Below, in pieces: positions 26,469 to 36,655 of a stretch of DNA of 64,000 nucleotides. The translations under genes and the position numbers were made by a program. This DNA is from Thermothielavioides terrestris NRRL 8126 (Eukaryota; Ascomycota; Sordariomycetes; Sordariales; Chaetomiaceae). How positions within the stretch are numbered: position 1 is the stretch's first letter; each line of letters starts with the position of its first letter. Where the stretch lies: assembly GCF_000226115.1 (NCBI RefSeq), contig NC_016457.1, positions 5,642,001 through 5,706,000 of the forward strand. The letters are read 5' to 3'. Under the pieces are notes generated by a model that was not told where the DNA came from, did not search any database, and was given only the letters and a program-made list of their open reading frames with translations.

Positions 26469-27373
26469 ATGTCATCTCCAATGAGCCGTAAGTCTACTGT
26501 CGGCCCGCTGATGCATTCTGGGGCGCCCAAACTCGGGGAGATCCGCGCGCCGAGGTAGTACGGCATACCCACCATCTTCTTGGCCTTACAGTGTCTATAG
26601 GGATGACCAACCTCACCGACCACGCTCCCGCTGACGACGGGATCGACATGGTGGACACGGAGTCGGCGGTCTCGACGATGCTGGACGGCCTGGAGGGCCT
26701 GCCCACCAACCCGCCCTCGCTCTACTGCGACCTGGAGGGCGTCAACCTCTCTCGGTACGGCAGCATCTCCATCTTCCAGCTGCACGTCTTGCCGCGCAAC
26801 CGCACCTACCTCATCGACATCTACACGCTCCAGAACAAGGCCTTCTCCACGCCGAGCAAGAGCGGCCGCACGCTCAAGGACATCCTGGAGTGCGCCGCGA
26901 CGCCGAAGGTCTTCTTCGACGTGCGCAACGACTCGGACGCGTTGCACAGCCACTTCGGCATCGCGCTGGCCGGCGTGCAGGACCTGCAGCTGATGGAGCT
27001 GGCGGCGCGCTCCTCCTTCAGCCGGCGCGTGGTCAACGGGCTGGCGCGGTGCATCGAGCGGGACGCGCCGCTGTCGGCGGCCGAGCGGCGCGCGTGGGCG
27101 GCCGTCAAGGAGGCCGGCCTGCGGCTGTTCGCGCCCGAGCGCGGCGGCAGCTACGCCGTGTTCAACGCGCGCCCGCTGCCCCCGGCCATCCGCCGGTACT
27201 GCGCGCAGGACGTGCTGGTCCTGCCGCGCCTGTGGGCGCTCTACGACCGCCGCATGGGCGCCGCGTGGCGCGCGCGGGTGCTGCAGGCCTCGCGCGAGCG
27301 GGTCGCGATGTCGCAGGCCGCGACGTACAACCCCTGGGGATCCGATAGGGCGCTGGCGCCGGCTAATTGGTAG
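26469..27373 (+). CDS. 3'-5' exonuclease-domain protein (DEDDy, RNase D/EXD-like)
   Basis: Predicted DnaQ-superfamily 3'-5' exonuclease, likely acting on RNA or single-stranded nucleic acid. Two exons: a tiny first exon 26469-26487 (MSSPMS plus one base, donor GTAAGT) and 26592-27373 (acceptor TTACAG), 266 aa. Motif Exo I is YCDLEG with Asp53 and Glu55. Exo II is FFDVRNDSDAL (Asp at about 120/122). Exo III is YCAQDV (Tyr209, Asp213), so the full DEDDy set is present. A Met 11 codons in, within exon 2, could also serve as start. The protein is near the minimal size for such a domain, without HRDC or KH additions, and resembles fungal EXD1/EXD2-like single-domain proteins. The second exon is very GC-rich, so long antisense frames occur over it; these are shadows. 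Confidence 0.88.
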
Positions 27374-28206
27374 TAGGGTCGGTGGGCCGAGACAATTTGG
27401 ATTACGCCATCGAGCTGCTGCTTTTTGAGATTGGTAGCACGCTGTTTTAACAGATGCTTGCGAGCTAGGGGGCAGGCATGGCACACTTCGTTTCTTGAAC
27501 CAGCTCTTTTTAATGACGTTATGTTAGCATTGCCGCGCCGCAAAACTACCAGAGGGATTTTTTAAAGGTTACAAATACCGACTGTGTAACTCAGACCGTC
27601 AAAATTTTTTTATTTATGCTTTTCAGAAGAAGTGTAGTCAAGGGTAGGCAAGTGTTGTGGAAGTTCAGGGGTTGTGTTTACTTTGGTTGCAAGGGACAAT
27701 TGCTAACTAAGGTAACCCCAACCCTGTTGACTCTCCCGACAAAACGACAATCGGGGTGCGGCGATTGTCAATCCCGAACCTCGGCTCGCATTCTGCTGCT
27801 GAAATCTGGCAGGCACACCCTGGCTCTGATCCTTGACTCGGCGATAACTCCGACAGCGAATCGTCGAATCGTCGTCAGCCCCTGACGGGTGCCTGGGCCC
27901 CCACCAACACCCCCGTCCCAGCAGATCGGACCCAACAAAAAACCGTCGATATAACTGAAGCGGCCGCCCAGCGCGATGCCCATTCCGGCTGCTGACGCCG
28001 GTCCCTCGTCTTTCCTTCTCGCCAAGTGCGGCAGCACGCTCTTTTGCATCGGCCGCAGCGTCCTTCTCTGGGCCGTCGTCATTGTTCTTTTCTTGCTCGG
28101 CGCCTTGCGGAACCGTCTTTTCGCCGTCGTGCGCGTGCGGCGCGCTCGGGAGGGCGTCAAGAACAGCTGAGTATATCCGATCGCTCAAGCTATTCAACCT
28201 TTCAAG
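27374..28206. other. Intergenic, AT-richer 5' part
   Basis: This 830-bp interval contains the 3' UTR of the exonuclease gene and the promoter/5' UTR of the following thioesterase-like gene. A locally AT-rich patch lies at about 27550-27640. A very long minus-strand frame (27703-29544) crosses this gap and the next gene; I judge it an antisense shadow. Confidence 0.4.
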
Positions 28207-29322
28207 ATGGCCGTCGGCACGCTCTCGCTCTTCTACCCGGTGTTCCTGCCCATGAGCGCAGCGGCCGTGGCCTTCGCGGGCCACCGCGCGCTGCAAGTCG
28301 ACTGGCGGACCGCGCTGACGCACTTCTTCACGGGGCCTGGGCGCACAAGCCGCATCCTGCTGGCCCTGTTCCTGGCGCTGAACTGGAAGAGCCTGCCCCT
28401 GGGATGGACAGTAAGTTGCCCTAATAATCCTCCCAATAATCATGATCTGCTCCGCTGACCGCGCGCCCGCTCGCAGGTCCGCATCTTCCACTCGTTCATC
28501 TACCACCTCCTGCGCCGGCCTAAGACGCTGCCGCAGCGCGCCCTCTTTCACTACAGCATCACGGCGTCGCGCACCTCGCTGCTCGAGACGGACTACAACA
28601 TCCACAAGAGCAACTCGACCTATTTCGCCGACCTGGACGTCAGCCGCTCGCACCTGGTGTCGCACCTGCTCGGGCCGGGGATGCCCATCATCGCGCGGAA
28701 CGCGCGGTACCAGCGCGTGCGCGACAAGGAGGGCCGCCTCGTGACCGGCAGCTTCGGCATCGGGCTCGGCGCCGTCTTCTGCAGCTTCCGCCGCGAGCTC
28801 GGCCCGCTGCAGGGCTACGAGATGTGGAGCCGCATCCTGGCCTGGGACCGCAAGTGGCTGTACATTGTCACGCACTTCGTCCCCAAGGGCAAGGTGCGCC
28901 CCGCCCGCTGGGACGGCCGGCGCATGGGCCCGACCCGCGGCCGCGTGCAGCGGGCGGACGGCGCCGGCGCTGGCGGCGACAAGGTGGAGGAGGAGGACTT
29001 CAGCAAGTACGTGGCCGCCACGGCGATCAGCAAGTACGTCTTCAAGCTCGGCCGGTTCACGGTGCACCCGGCGCTGGTGATCGAGGCGGCCGGGCTGCTG
29101 CCGGAGCGGCCTGGCGAGGGGTGGTGCGGCGGCGAAACCGGGACCGGCACGCCCGAGGATCTGGGCGAGCTGGATGAGGAGGGCGAGTGGGACTGGAAGC
29201 GGGTCGAGGCCGAGCGGCGGAAGGGGCTGGAGTATGCCGAGCACTTTGCTGCCCTGGACGCCACGAACTCGCTGTTTGACGGTGGCGCGGACGGCGCGAT
29301 TGGGAAGTTCCCGCTGGGCTGA
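28207..29322 (+). CDS. Thioesterase-like hotdog protein (THEM6-like), membrane-anchored
   Basis: Predicted hotdog-fold acyl-CoA thioesterase-like protein of the fungal THEM6-related group. Exons 28207-28410 and 28477-29322, joined by a 66-nt GTAAGT...GCAG intron in phase 0, coding 349 aa. The N-terminus has hydrophobic segments at about residues 5-25 and 48-62, suggesting membrane association. The hotdog core begins near residue 89: LFHYSITASRTSLLETDYN...HKSNSTYFADLDVSRSHL, where the Asp/Asn-x-His-x-x-Asn pattern matches the active-site helix entry of 4HBT-like proteins. The C-terminal part after about 200 is charged and low-complexity (VEEEDFSKYV, GELDEEGEWDWK). The start ATG is in an AAGATGG context. 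The next gene on the same strand also encodes a hotdog protein. Substrate unknown. Confidence 0.8.
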
Positions 29323-29742
29323 GGGGCGCCGGGGGAGTTGCCTGCCCGTTGAGGCGGCAGTGATGTTCGACTTATAGATAGACACGGGTAGAGTGGGTAG
29401 AGACAAGCCATCGGCCTGGTTTTCGCATCTGCAAATACATATAGACATGCAAAGTACGGATTGTGTTTCCCAAGTTCCCTGCCGTGTTCCTGGATCGGCC
29501 GGCTTGGCAGGGGCAGCAGCAAGTCGATTTGCCGGGGGGTCCACCCTGCCTCGGCATCGGCTCTGCCGCCGGTGGAACGGCGGCGGCTTGGGAGCTTTTT
29601 AAGCTCCACCCTCGCGCTCGGCATATACTAAACACAGTAAGTGGAGAACCAGCAAACCAGCCTATGTTTCCGTCTTTTATCTTCTCATCAAGTGAGCTCA
29701 TACACCGATGAGAAACCCTTTCCTTCCCCCCCTCTCCAACAT
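29323..29742. other. Short intergenic region between the two hotdog genes
   Basis: This 420-bp gap between tandem genes contains the 3' UTR of the first and the leader of the second. The frame of the second gene extends upstream to 29641 but only from a non-ATG codon. Confidence 0.4.
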
Positions 29743-30663
29743 ATGGCCACCCTCAAACACCTCGCCCGGCACCTCCCCAAGATGGCGCGCACAACAACCA
29801 CAACCGCCACCGCCGCCGCCACCACCACCACCACCAGCCTAGAGCAGGCCAACGCCGCCGCCGCCGCCGCCCAGATAGCCTTCTTCCGCGCCATCCCGTG
29901 GTGCGCCGCACACCTGGCCGCCCGGCCCAACCTGGTCATCGAGCAGGCGCTCTCGCGGCGCCTCGGCCAGGGCCCCGGCGACACGCTCGTCTCGCGCACG
30001 CTCAACACGCCCGAGACGGTCGGCGCGTACGTCGTCTTCTACGAGCGGCCGCGCGCGTCTGCTTCTTCTCCCGCTGCTGGTGGTGCTGCGGCTTCGAACA
30101 CCGAGCAGGCCCGGCCACCGGTGGAGGAGGACCCAGCCTTGGCCCAGCCCCAGGGCCAAAGCCCAAGCCCAAGCCCGAGCTCAAGCCCAAACCAAAATCC
30201 CACCCAGCCCCAGCCTCAGAACCAACCGCCGCCAGGCCTCATCACCCAAGTGCAATCCCTCATCGCCCTGGGCCCACAGCTCAACGGCTGGCCGGGCATC
30301 TGCCACGGCGGCGTGGTCGCCACGCTGCTGGACGAGGTCATGGGCCAGATCTTCGCGCTGAACCGCGCGCACGGGCTGCTCGCGCCGCCGCCCGTCATGA
30401 CGGCGTACCTCAACACGCGGTTCGAGAGGCCCGTCCGGACGGGGCCAGGGACTGGGCCGCTGACGGGGACGGGGACGGGGAGAGCAAAAAATGGGGAAGG
30501 GGATGATGGGCACGGGGAAGGGGAAGGGGTGGTGCTGGTTACCGCGCGGTTGGTGAGGAACGAGGGGCGGAAGTACTGGGTCGAAGCGGACGTGAGGGGG
30601 CGAGAGGGGGAGGTGTTGGCGACGGGCGAGGCGCTGTTTATTATGCTGCGGGAGAAGTTGTGA
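29743..30663 (+). CDS. PaaI/4HBT-type thioesterase family protein
   Basis: Predicted acyl-CoA thioesterase of the PaaI-like 4HBT hotdog group. Single exon, 306 aa from the ATG at 29743 (CATATGG context); an alternative ATG is 13 codons downstream. The hotdog signature LNGWPGICHGGVVATLLDEVMG lies at about residues 180-201, with the nucleophile-region CHGG and the following acidic residue. PPVMTAYLNTRFERPV follows as the next strand, and the protein ends with VLVTARLVRNEGRKYWVEADV. The N-terminal 50 residues are Thr/Ala-rich (TTTTTATAAATTTTT) and resemble a mitochondrial or low-complexity leader. A Pro/Ser/Gln-rich insert (about 105-165) and a Gly/Thr-rich insert (about 232-260) interrupt the domain. 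It sits 420 bp downstream of another hotdog gene in the same direction, so co-function in fatty acyl metabolism is possible but unproven. Confidence 0.82.
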   Translation: MATLKHLARHLPKMARTTTTTATAAATTTTTSLEQANAAAAAAQIAFFRAIPWCAAHLAARPNLVIEQALSRRLGQGPGDTLVSRTLNTPETVGAYVVFYERPRASASSPAAGGAAASNTEQARPPVEEDPALAQPQGQSPSPSPSSSPNQNPTQPQPQNQPPPGLITQVQSLIALGPQLNGWPGICHGGVVATLLDEVMGQIFALNRAHGLLAPPPVMTAYLNTRFERPVRTGPGTGPLTGTGTGRAKNGEGDDGHGEGEGVVLVTARLVRNEGRKYWVEADVRGREGEVLATGEALFIMLREKL

Positions 30664-31741
30664 GTGGGTGTAAGGTCAACTCACGCCAAGGAGGCTCGTT
30701 GCTGGATGTTGAACGGGATAGACGCGGCGTTACGCTGGGATAGACGGCCCAGTTAGTGGCGTTGGACCCCTTTTGCGGTTATTGAGCTGATTCTTACGGA
30801 GGACGCCGATGTTGGAAGGTCTTAGGGGCTGTTGCATTGAAACTCGAGTCCGTGAGATCGAAGAGTAGTAGCTCGTTCGTGGAACACACCCGGCTGCGCC
30901 GGTACCTACCGTGTCGCTTGGCGGTCTCCTATACTTGGTATCTAGCTCGACGCAGTCGAGATGGTCCACCTCGGAGAAGCGCACCCGTTTGGTGCACCGT
31001 CATGGTGAGTCAGAGCGCAAGGAGGGCATTAGGAGTAGAAGAATGGTGGAAAGGAGAGGGAGCGGATTCTGAGGTTGGTTCGTTGAGAGGAAAAGAGAGG
31101 CTGGCAAAGCGATGAGCAAGCCAGCCCCGAGCCCCGATGGTCGGACGCGGTTGGTTCGCATCCTCGACGGCAGCTCGGAACGACCGCGCCAACAGGAATG
31201 CGTGGGTTCCTTTGTGGAGAAGCTCCTTTGTACCTGACTGTGTAGTGTCGGGTCATCTACCCGCCTTTTCCATACCACAGTGGTTTTCCGACCACCGCTT
31301 CCCCCTGTTCCACACGCGCAATTCATCACCACCATCACCTCTATCTTCCATCATCCTCCCACAGTGGGCGATGCCTTCCAGCTTCCGTCGCCAGCGCCGT
31401 TTGAAGTCGAGGAACGCCAACGGGATCGTCCAGCAAACTTCGTTCAGGCTGAGTCGGCAATTGCTGTTCAGCGCCAGACAAGCGCAGGTGGTCGAATACG
31501 ATAACGATAAGACGGATGGCCTAAGCGGTCTGACTCTATCCTAAAGATCAAGTGATTCTCTGACTCTGAAGTCTGATTCTCAACCGTCTCTTCCATCTCC
31601 TCCCTTGCGCACTGTCACCATGGTCTCCACAAAATTGGCTCCTGGACTCTGTCACTTACACTAGTCAACTCCTGCTGCCTGCCTTACAGCTCAACGGATT
31701 ACTTTCGTTGCACAAAACATAATTTTTTTTTTTCTTTCGCC
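30664..31741. other. Intergenic, no gene supported
   Basis: About 1.1 kb. A frame at about 31370-31504 (ending SAIAVQRQTSAGGRIR) looks slightly protein-like but is short and has no family match, so I do not call it. A T-rich run precedes the ATG at 31742. Confidence 0.35.
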
Positions 31742-32521
31742 ATGGACGCCACTGCTAGCGGCGAAGCTAACGACGTCGGGGCTTCCCATCCCGCGAGTGA
31801 GAGGACAGATATTCCGATCCCCCCTGGGATAACGGAAGCCGCCGGACAAGCGCGCGACAGGCAAGTTCAAGAGGACAAGAAGCTCGGCGACCAAGCCGCC
31901 GAAAGCACGGAGCTCAACAAGAACACCGCCACCAGCGACCAAGCCAACCAAGACCAGGCTTCGCGTCTTCCGCCTGGTGCGATTGCGATTCCGTCCCCCC
32001 CGGGCATGACGTTGGAGGCCTTTCTCGCGATGCAAGAAACGAAAAGAAAGCAATTTGAGCAATATTTGGAGGAGAGGAAACTCGCCGACGAAACAGCCAA
32101 GAAGACCGAGCTCAACAAGAATATTGCCATGAGTGACCAAACGTACAGAAACGCAAAGACAAACAAGAATGTCAAATGTAATTCAACAAATATCATTAGC
32201 ATCCTTACTGCGGTAGATCCGGTCTGTGCTAATCAACGGACCCTCTTCAACAGGGGCCGACCCGATCCATCTGACGTTAGCTCAACCGTCAAGAAGCCAA
32301 TGTTCGTGCAGGCGGAGCTAGCGGAGGTACGTAGTGAAGGGTCTGCCCCGACCAGTCAGCTCGGTGGCCGTAGAAAACGGCCGCATGAAACCCACTACGC
32401 CTTCTGTCATGGTCGCATCGGTCGGAGTTGGCGATCTTTGACTCCCCGCCTTCCCCGGCGATGGTATACTTCTTTGCAGTCGGAAGCCTTGCCTAAAAGT
32501 TACCTGTCGCCAACGCAATGA
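31742..32521 (+). CDS. Doubtful hypothetical ORF with an internally duplicated segment
   Basis: No family recognised. The unspliced frame is 259 aa from an ATG in a good context (CGCCATGGAC). Two related segments are visible: KKLGDQAAESTELNKNTATSDQ at about 41-62 and RKLADETAKKTELNKNIAMSDQ at about 111-132, each preceded by a PPG(I/M)T motif, so the ORF has a duplicated ~70-residue unit with a predicted coiled-coil character. A plausible intron (donor at 32178, CTAAT branch-like site, CAACAG acceptor ending 32253) would instead give a 167-aa protein stopping at 32321. The C-terminal third of the unspliced frame looks non-coding (Arg/Pro/Ser-rich), which favours the spliced form. No signal peptide or membrane helix. 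It may be a lineage-specific gene or a relic. Confidence 0.4.
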   Translation: MDATASGEANDVGASHPASERTDIPIPPGITEAAGQARDRQVQEDKKLGDQAAESTELNKNTATSDQANQDQASRLPPGAIAIPSPPGMTLEAFLAMQETKRKQFEQYLEERKLADETAKKTELNKNIAMSDQTYRNAKTNKNVKCNSTNIISILTAVDPVCANQRTLFNRGRPDPSDVSSTVKKPMFVQAELAEVRSEGSAPTSQLGGRRKRPHETHYAFCHGRIGRSWRSLTPRLPRRWYTSLQSEALPKSYLSPTQ

Positions 32522-32865
32522 GTGCTGCGCGTGGGGGCTCCAAACCTAATGGCCCGACCAAATACCCGCCAGGGCGGCGAGTTGGGACGTGTGACCTGAA
32601 CTGCGGCGGGTGACATACATCATGCCAAGGGGGACAGGATGCTGGCGCGGACGGGATATATGCGTTTGCTAGCTGCTGGGCTGCTGATCCCATTCCAAAC
32701 CAAATGAAAGCACGCACGGTTTCGGGCCGACACCACACCCTGCAGAGTCATCTACTCACCAGCGGCAGGAAAGCAAAACGTGGCGGTATTCAGAGAGTAG
32801 GTGATCACTTGTTTGCCACCTCATCCAACTCATTTTGAACCAGCCTCCTCTTAATTATCAAGCGC

Positions 32866-32897
<32 letters not shown>

Positions 32898-33207
32898 GCC
32901 CCGCGCGGCAATCCGGCTCGGCAGGGTCGTGCCCTGGTACAACACCAGGGTGCAGCAGAAAGAGCTTGGCGGCTCGCTAAATGTTTCTGAAGCCTTCGAA
33001 GCTGTCAAGTGATTAGGGTTGGGACGGCGAGATAGACGATGGTTGCGAGATTGTGACATTTATTTTCTCTAAGAGCAGTCTAGTCGAAACAGCACCATCT
33101 AAGTACCTAGGTAACTACAATATCAAGCAAAGCGCCAAAGTCAAATCCTTATCGCGACGCCAGACAGAACTCAGAGAACACCAGCCTCCATGCCACCAAG
33201 CTGAAAG
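32522..33207. other. Intergenic with a 28-bp poly(A) tract
   Basis: No gene seen. The interval contains an uninterrupted run of 28 A at 32866-32893. It ends at the 3' end of the ATP-grasp gene (minus strand). Confidence 0.4.
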
Positions 33208-35391
33208 TTAGATATCCTCCACCTCAATCTCAAACGCCCTCAGCACCTCCTCGCCGACCATGATTGCCTCCCTCCGGCTCACCCTGCTGCAAACCAGCAA
33301 ATGCGCCACGTACGTCCTGGCGCCGTCCGTGTACAGCCCGACCCTGTCCCCAGGTACGCAGTAGTCGACCGCCACCACAATCTTGTCCTTCAGGTCCGGC
33401 CGCCGCCGCTTGAGCTCCTCGCAGGGCGGCAGCCCGGACGGCCACCGGACGACGCCCTCCCTGGGCGCGGGGACATAGACAAGCCGCGACCAGTACTGCG
33501 CCCCGCGCGTCCTGCCCTCGGGCGCATGGTCAAACGGCCGCGCGAGCATCCGCAGCCGCTCGGCGTCGCCCACCGCCGCTAGCATGTGCGCGGCAAAGTA
33601 GTCCACGCCGTACGTGTGGCGCGACGGCACGCTCACGCGGTATCCCGGCGGGCGCGCATTGATCTCGACCAGCTTGCACGCCGCCTTCTCCGGCGGGGGC
33701 GTCTCTTTTTGCACCAAGTCCACCACGCCTTCGCCGTCATCCCGATACTCAACCGCTGAGTTGACCACCCGCGCCTCGACGTGGAACACGCCGGTCCTGA
33801 ACCCCATGCCCACCAGTATCTCGCGCAGCGTCTCCCTCGCTGTGGCCTGCTCTTCAGCGGGCAGCGCGCTCGGCATGGTGAGCGCCTCCGGGCTGAAGGT
33901 GGCGTGCACCGTCGCGGCGGCGGCGTCGGCCTGGCAGGGCGGCTCGTCGGCAATCTCGCAGAACAGCAGCTCGCCGTCGAGCAGCACAAAGTTGGCGTCG
34001 ATCTCCGGGCCGTCGAAGAACGGCTCGATGACGGCCGCGCTGCCGTGGCGGGCGGTGGCCTTGGCGACGGCCAGGGGCAGGTCGGACGGGTGGGTGACTT
34101 TGGAGACGCACTCGGACGACCAGCCCTTGGTAGGCTTGACGATCAGGGGGTATTTCGGGGTGAAGATGGGGTCGTTGGTGGCTGGGGATAGGAGGGTGTC
34201 GAGCTCGGCGACTGAGGTGACGCGCGCGGTGTGGCCGGGGGCGTCTTGCAGGAGGCGCGAGCGGTATTTGTCCACTGATGTTTCGAAGGCGGAGACTGGG
34301 CTTGTCGGCAGGCCGAGGGCTTCGGCGACGCGGGCAGTCGCGACGAAGAAGTTGTCCGAGAGGGTGAAGACGCCGTGGATTGGGAGGGGGTAGCTCCTGA
34401 TAGAGGCGATGATGCGACTGACAACCCCAGCGTCCTCGGTCATGTCGGTGGCGAGGAAAGCTTCGCGGTGCATCCTGTTGTCTTCGGTATCGGGCTGCAG
34501 CCAGTGGCCTTCGTCGTCGACTACCACCAGGTCAAGCCCCAACGCTCTTGCCGCGCGGTACACGGGGCCGCCCGCGGTCAGGTTGGGTCGACCCCTGATG
34601 AGGGCGATCCGTTTACGCGCAATGGGCTGAGAGGTGAACCAGGGCGCATTGTCGAGTCGGTCGCGCAACTCGTGTGTCACAGCCAGCAAATAGCGCTGCA
34701 GTTCGAGGATGGACACCGAAGTGTCGAGGTCTGCCCACTGGATGACGCCTGCCGCCTGCTCGATCAAGCTAGCCAGGCCGTCTTCTGAGTTGACAATGCT
34801 GGAAGACAAGCAGCCGGGGGTGTACTTCTTCAACGCATCGACGCATCCGTGAATTTTGGAGATGGGGAATGGAAAATCTTGAAGGCGCAGCTGCAGGAAA
34901 TCGGAACGGCTAGCATAGCCACCAGTGGATGGAAGAACGGCCGTGAACACGGACACACCAGTGGCGGTCCAGTGGGCAGGCCCAAGGCCGAGGTTCGCGA
35001 GTGCGGCAGCCAAGCGACTCGGGGCGTGGGCGTGCGAGGTCGGACGGTGGCCATTCACTCCGTTGGTGCTGCGCACGCCGTTACGCGGGGACAGCGCGCT
35101 GTCCGAGCCTCGTAGCGGGCTGGGGAGTAGGATAACATGGACGACTGAGTACAGATCGCAGAGGCTAACGACCTCCCAGAAGAATGGTCGACAGAAGCTG
35201 TCTTGTCCTTTCACTCGTTAGCCCACGCCTGGTCATACCGCGCGAAGCCAGTCCGTCCCGGCGTATTCTGACTTACTGGCCACTGGGGACGGCGGGGTCT
35301 CAATTGGAGACGAGACGGCTTCCGTAGCTGTGTCGAGGGCCATTTTATGCAGCCGGCCGTTCACTTGGCCGGGGAGCACGCCGACTGCCAT
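33208..35391 (-). CDS. ATP-grasp ligase, carnosine-synthase-like
   Basis: Predicted ATP-grasp carboxylate-amine ligase (couples a carboxylic acid to an amine through an acyl phosphate), similar to carnosine synthase 1-like fungal proteins. Model on the minus strand: exon 1 35391-35277 (donor GTAAGT), exon 2 35201-33208, 702 aa. The exon 2 acceptor (CAAG at 35202) fits the phase, but one further in would also fit, so the junction is uncertain. The pre-ATP-grasp region includes ARKRIALIRGRPNLTAGG (about 233). The ATP-grasp domain shows VKPTKGWSSECVSKV (about 393), VIEPFFDGPEIDANF (about 429), LFCEIADE and the Mg-binding KLVEINARPPG (about 548). The N-terminal 200 residues have no clear assignment. 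The gene is divergent from a nicotianamine synthase gene across 1.26 kb. The natural substrate is unknown. Confidence 0.85.
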
Positions 35392-36655
35392 GGCGGCGAA
35401 ATGAAGGTGCGGGCTGGGAAGCAATGACGAACAAGAGGAACGGAGACTTGAAATCGGGGCAAGAGGAGGCAATGGATGGAATGAGGTGCGTCAACCAATG
35501 AAGGCATTCACCTGGGAGGTCACCACTCCTGGCTCTACGAGAAGAGGGATGCTGCACGTTTGCGAGGACTTCGGACTGCAGAGGCGAGGAACACAGGGCT
35601 AAGCAGGAGCTGATGACAACTTATTAAATAATGAAAGGAAGTGAGCAGCACAGGCAGCAAACAAAAACTAGAGCCGCCGGCCGCAGGACTCGTTTATTTC
35701 TTTACGAAACTCGGCCCCGAGGCTCACCGCTCAAGACGGGAACAATGTGGAACCAACAGGCCGACTTAATGGCAGGTGCTCCGCCATCGCACACGCAATC
35801 TCGATTCCGGAATTTGATCGTTTGAGACGGCAGGGACCGGGTGGACAGGGGGAGCGAGCTGGTGAGACGGGAAGATGACGGCTGACGGGAAGGGGCAGCC
35901 GGCACGCCTTACACGACACGGCACGCATGGGCGCGGTCAGTGTTGGGATTGAGAACCCTGATGGCCTTGATCTGATAACTGTGGGCGAACGGGGTCAGTT
36001 TCTCGAGACCCGCATTGCCAAATCAGGATGGGGCCGTGGACAGGTTCTGCTACCCTTGGCTGCCCTGGCATTGCCTGGGCTCGGAGTGTTACCTAGGCTT
36101 GCAGGGCAGCTCCTGCCCCCAGCGTAAAAAAAAAAAAAAACGAACAAACAATTCTGTGGATGACGGAACCGAGGGCACCCTGATGGCCCGGCACCTTGAT
36201 GGCCGGATGCCGGTGCTCAGCCAACAAGCATGCCGCGCACCGCTTCGTCTCGAAACAGACAAATCGCCTGGCGGGCAGACACAGCAAAAAGCCGCAGAAT
36301 TGGATGCTGTGGGCACACACTGCCTGTCTGGCTCTTCCACACCCAAAATGCGGCAGGCGCAGATGCACACGGCCAGGGTCACGAAAGCAGGGCACATTAT
36401 ATCCATCCACCGCATGGCGCTGTCTTGTGACATCTCCCCGGCCTCCCTCTCCCAATCCATTCGTTCCAAGCCTTGGCTCTGTGTTTCTTTTGGCCGTCCT
36501 CAAAATCACAGCCCCGACCTTGGGGGCTAGTCAAATTGCACAGTCGGCCATTCAACGCCTCGGGCTGACCACCCACCCATCAGGGCTCAACCTTGTTCCT
36601 CCACACCTACTACCAGTTCCCAGTTCCTGTGAAGCCGAAGCCAAAGCTCACCAGG
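35392..36655. promoter_or_regulatory. Shared upstream region of the ATP-grasp and nicotianamine synthase genes
   Basis: This 1.26-kb interval lies between two divergent start codons and should hold both promoters. An A15 run occurs at 36126-36140. I see no coding frame with family character. No GATA-type (iron regulator) cluster stood out by eye, but I did not search systematically. Confidence 0.45.

Noticed and set aside
26408..27484. 358-codon minus-strand frame
   Set aside because: Antisense shadow of the GC-rich exonuclease-domain exon, with no recognisable features.
27703..29544. 613-codon open frame on the minus strand
   Set aside because: It lies antisense to the THEM6-like gene, has Arg/Ala-rich shadow composition and no domain; the plus-strand gene has clear hotdog motifs and splice sites.
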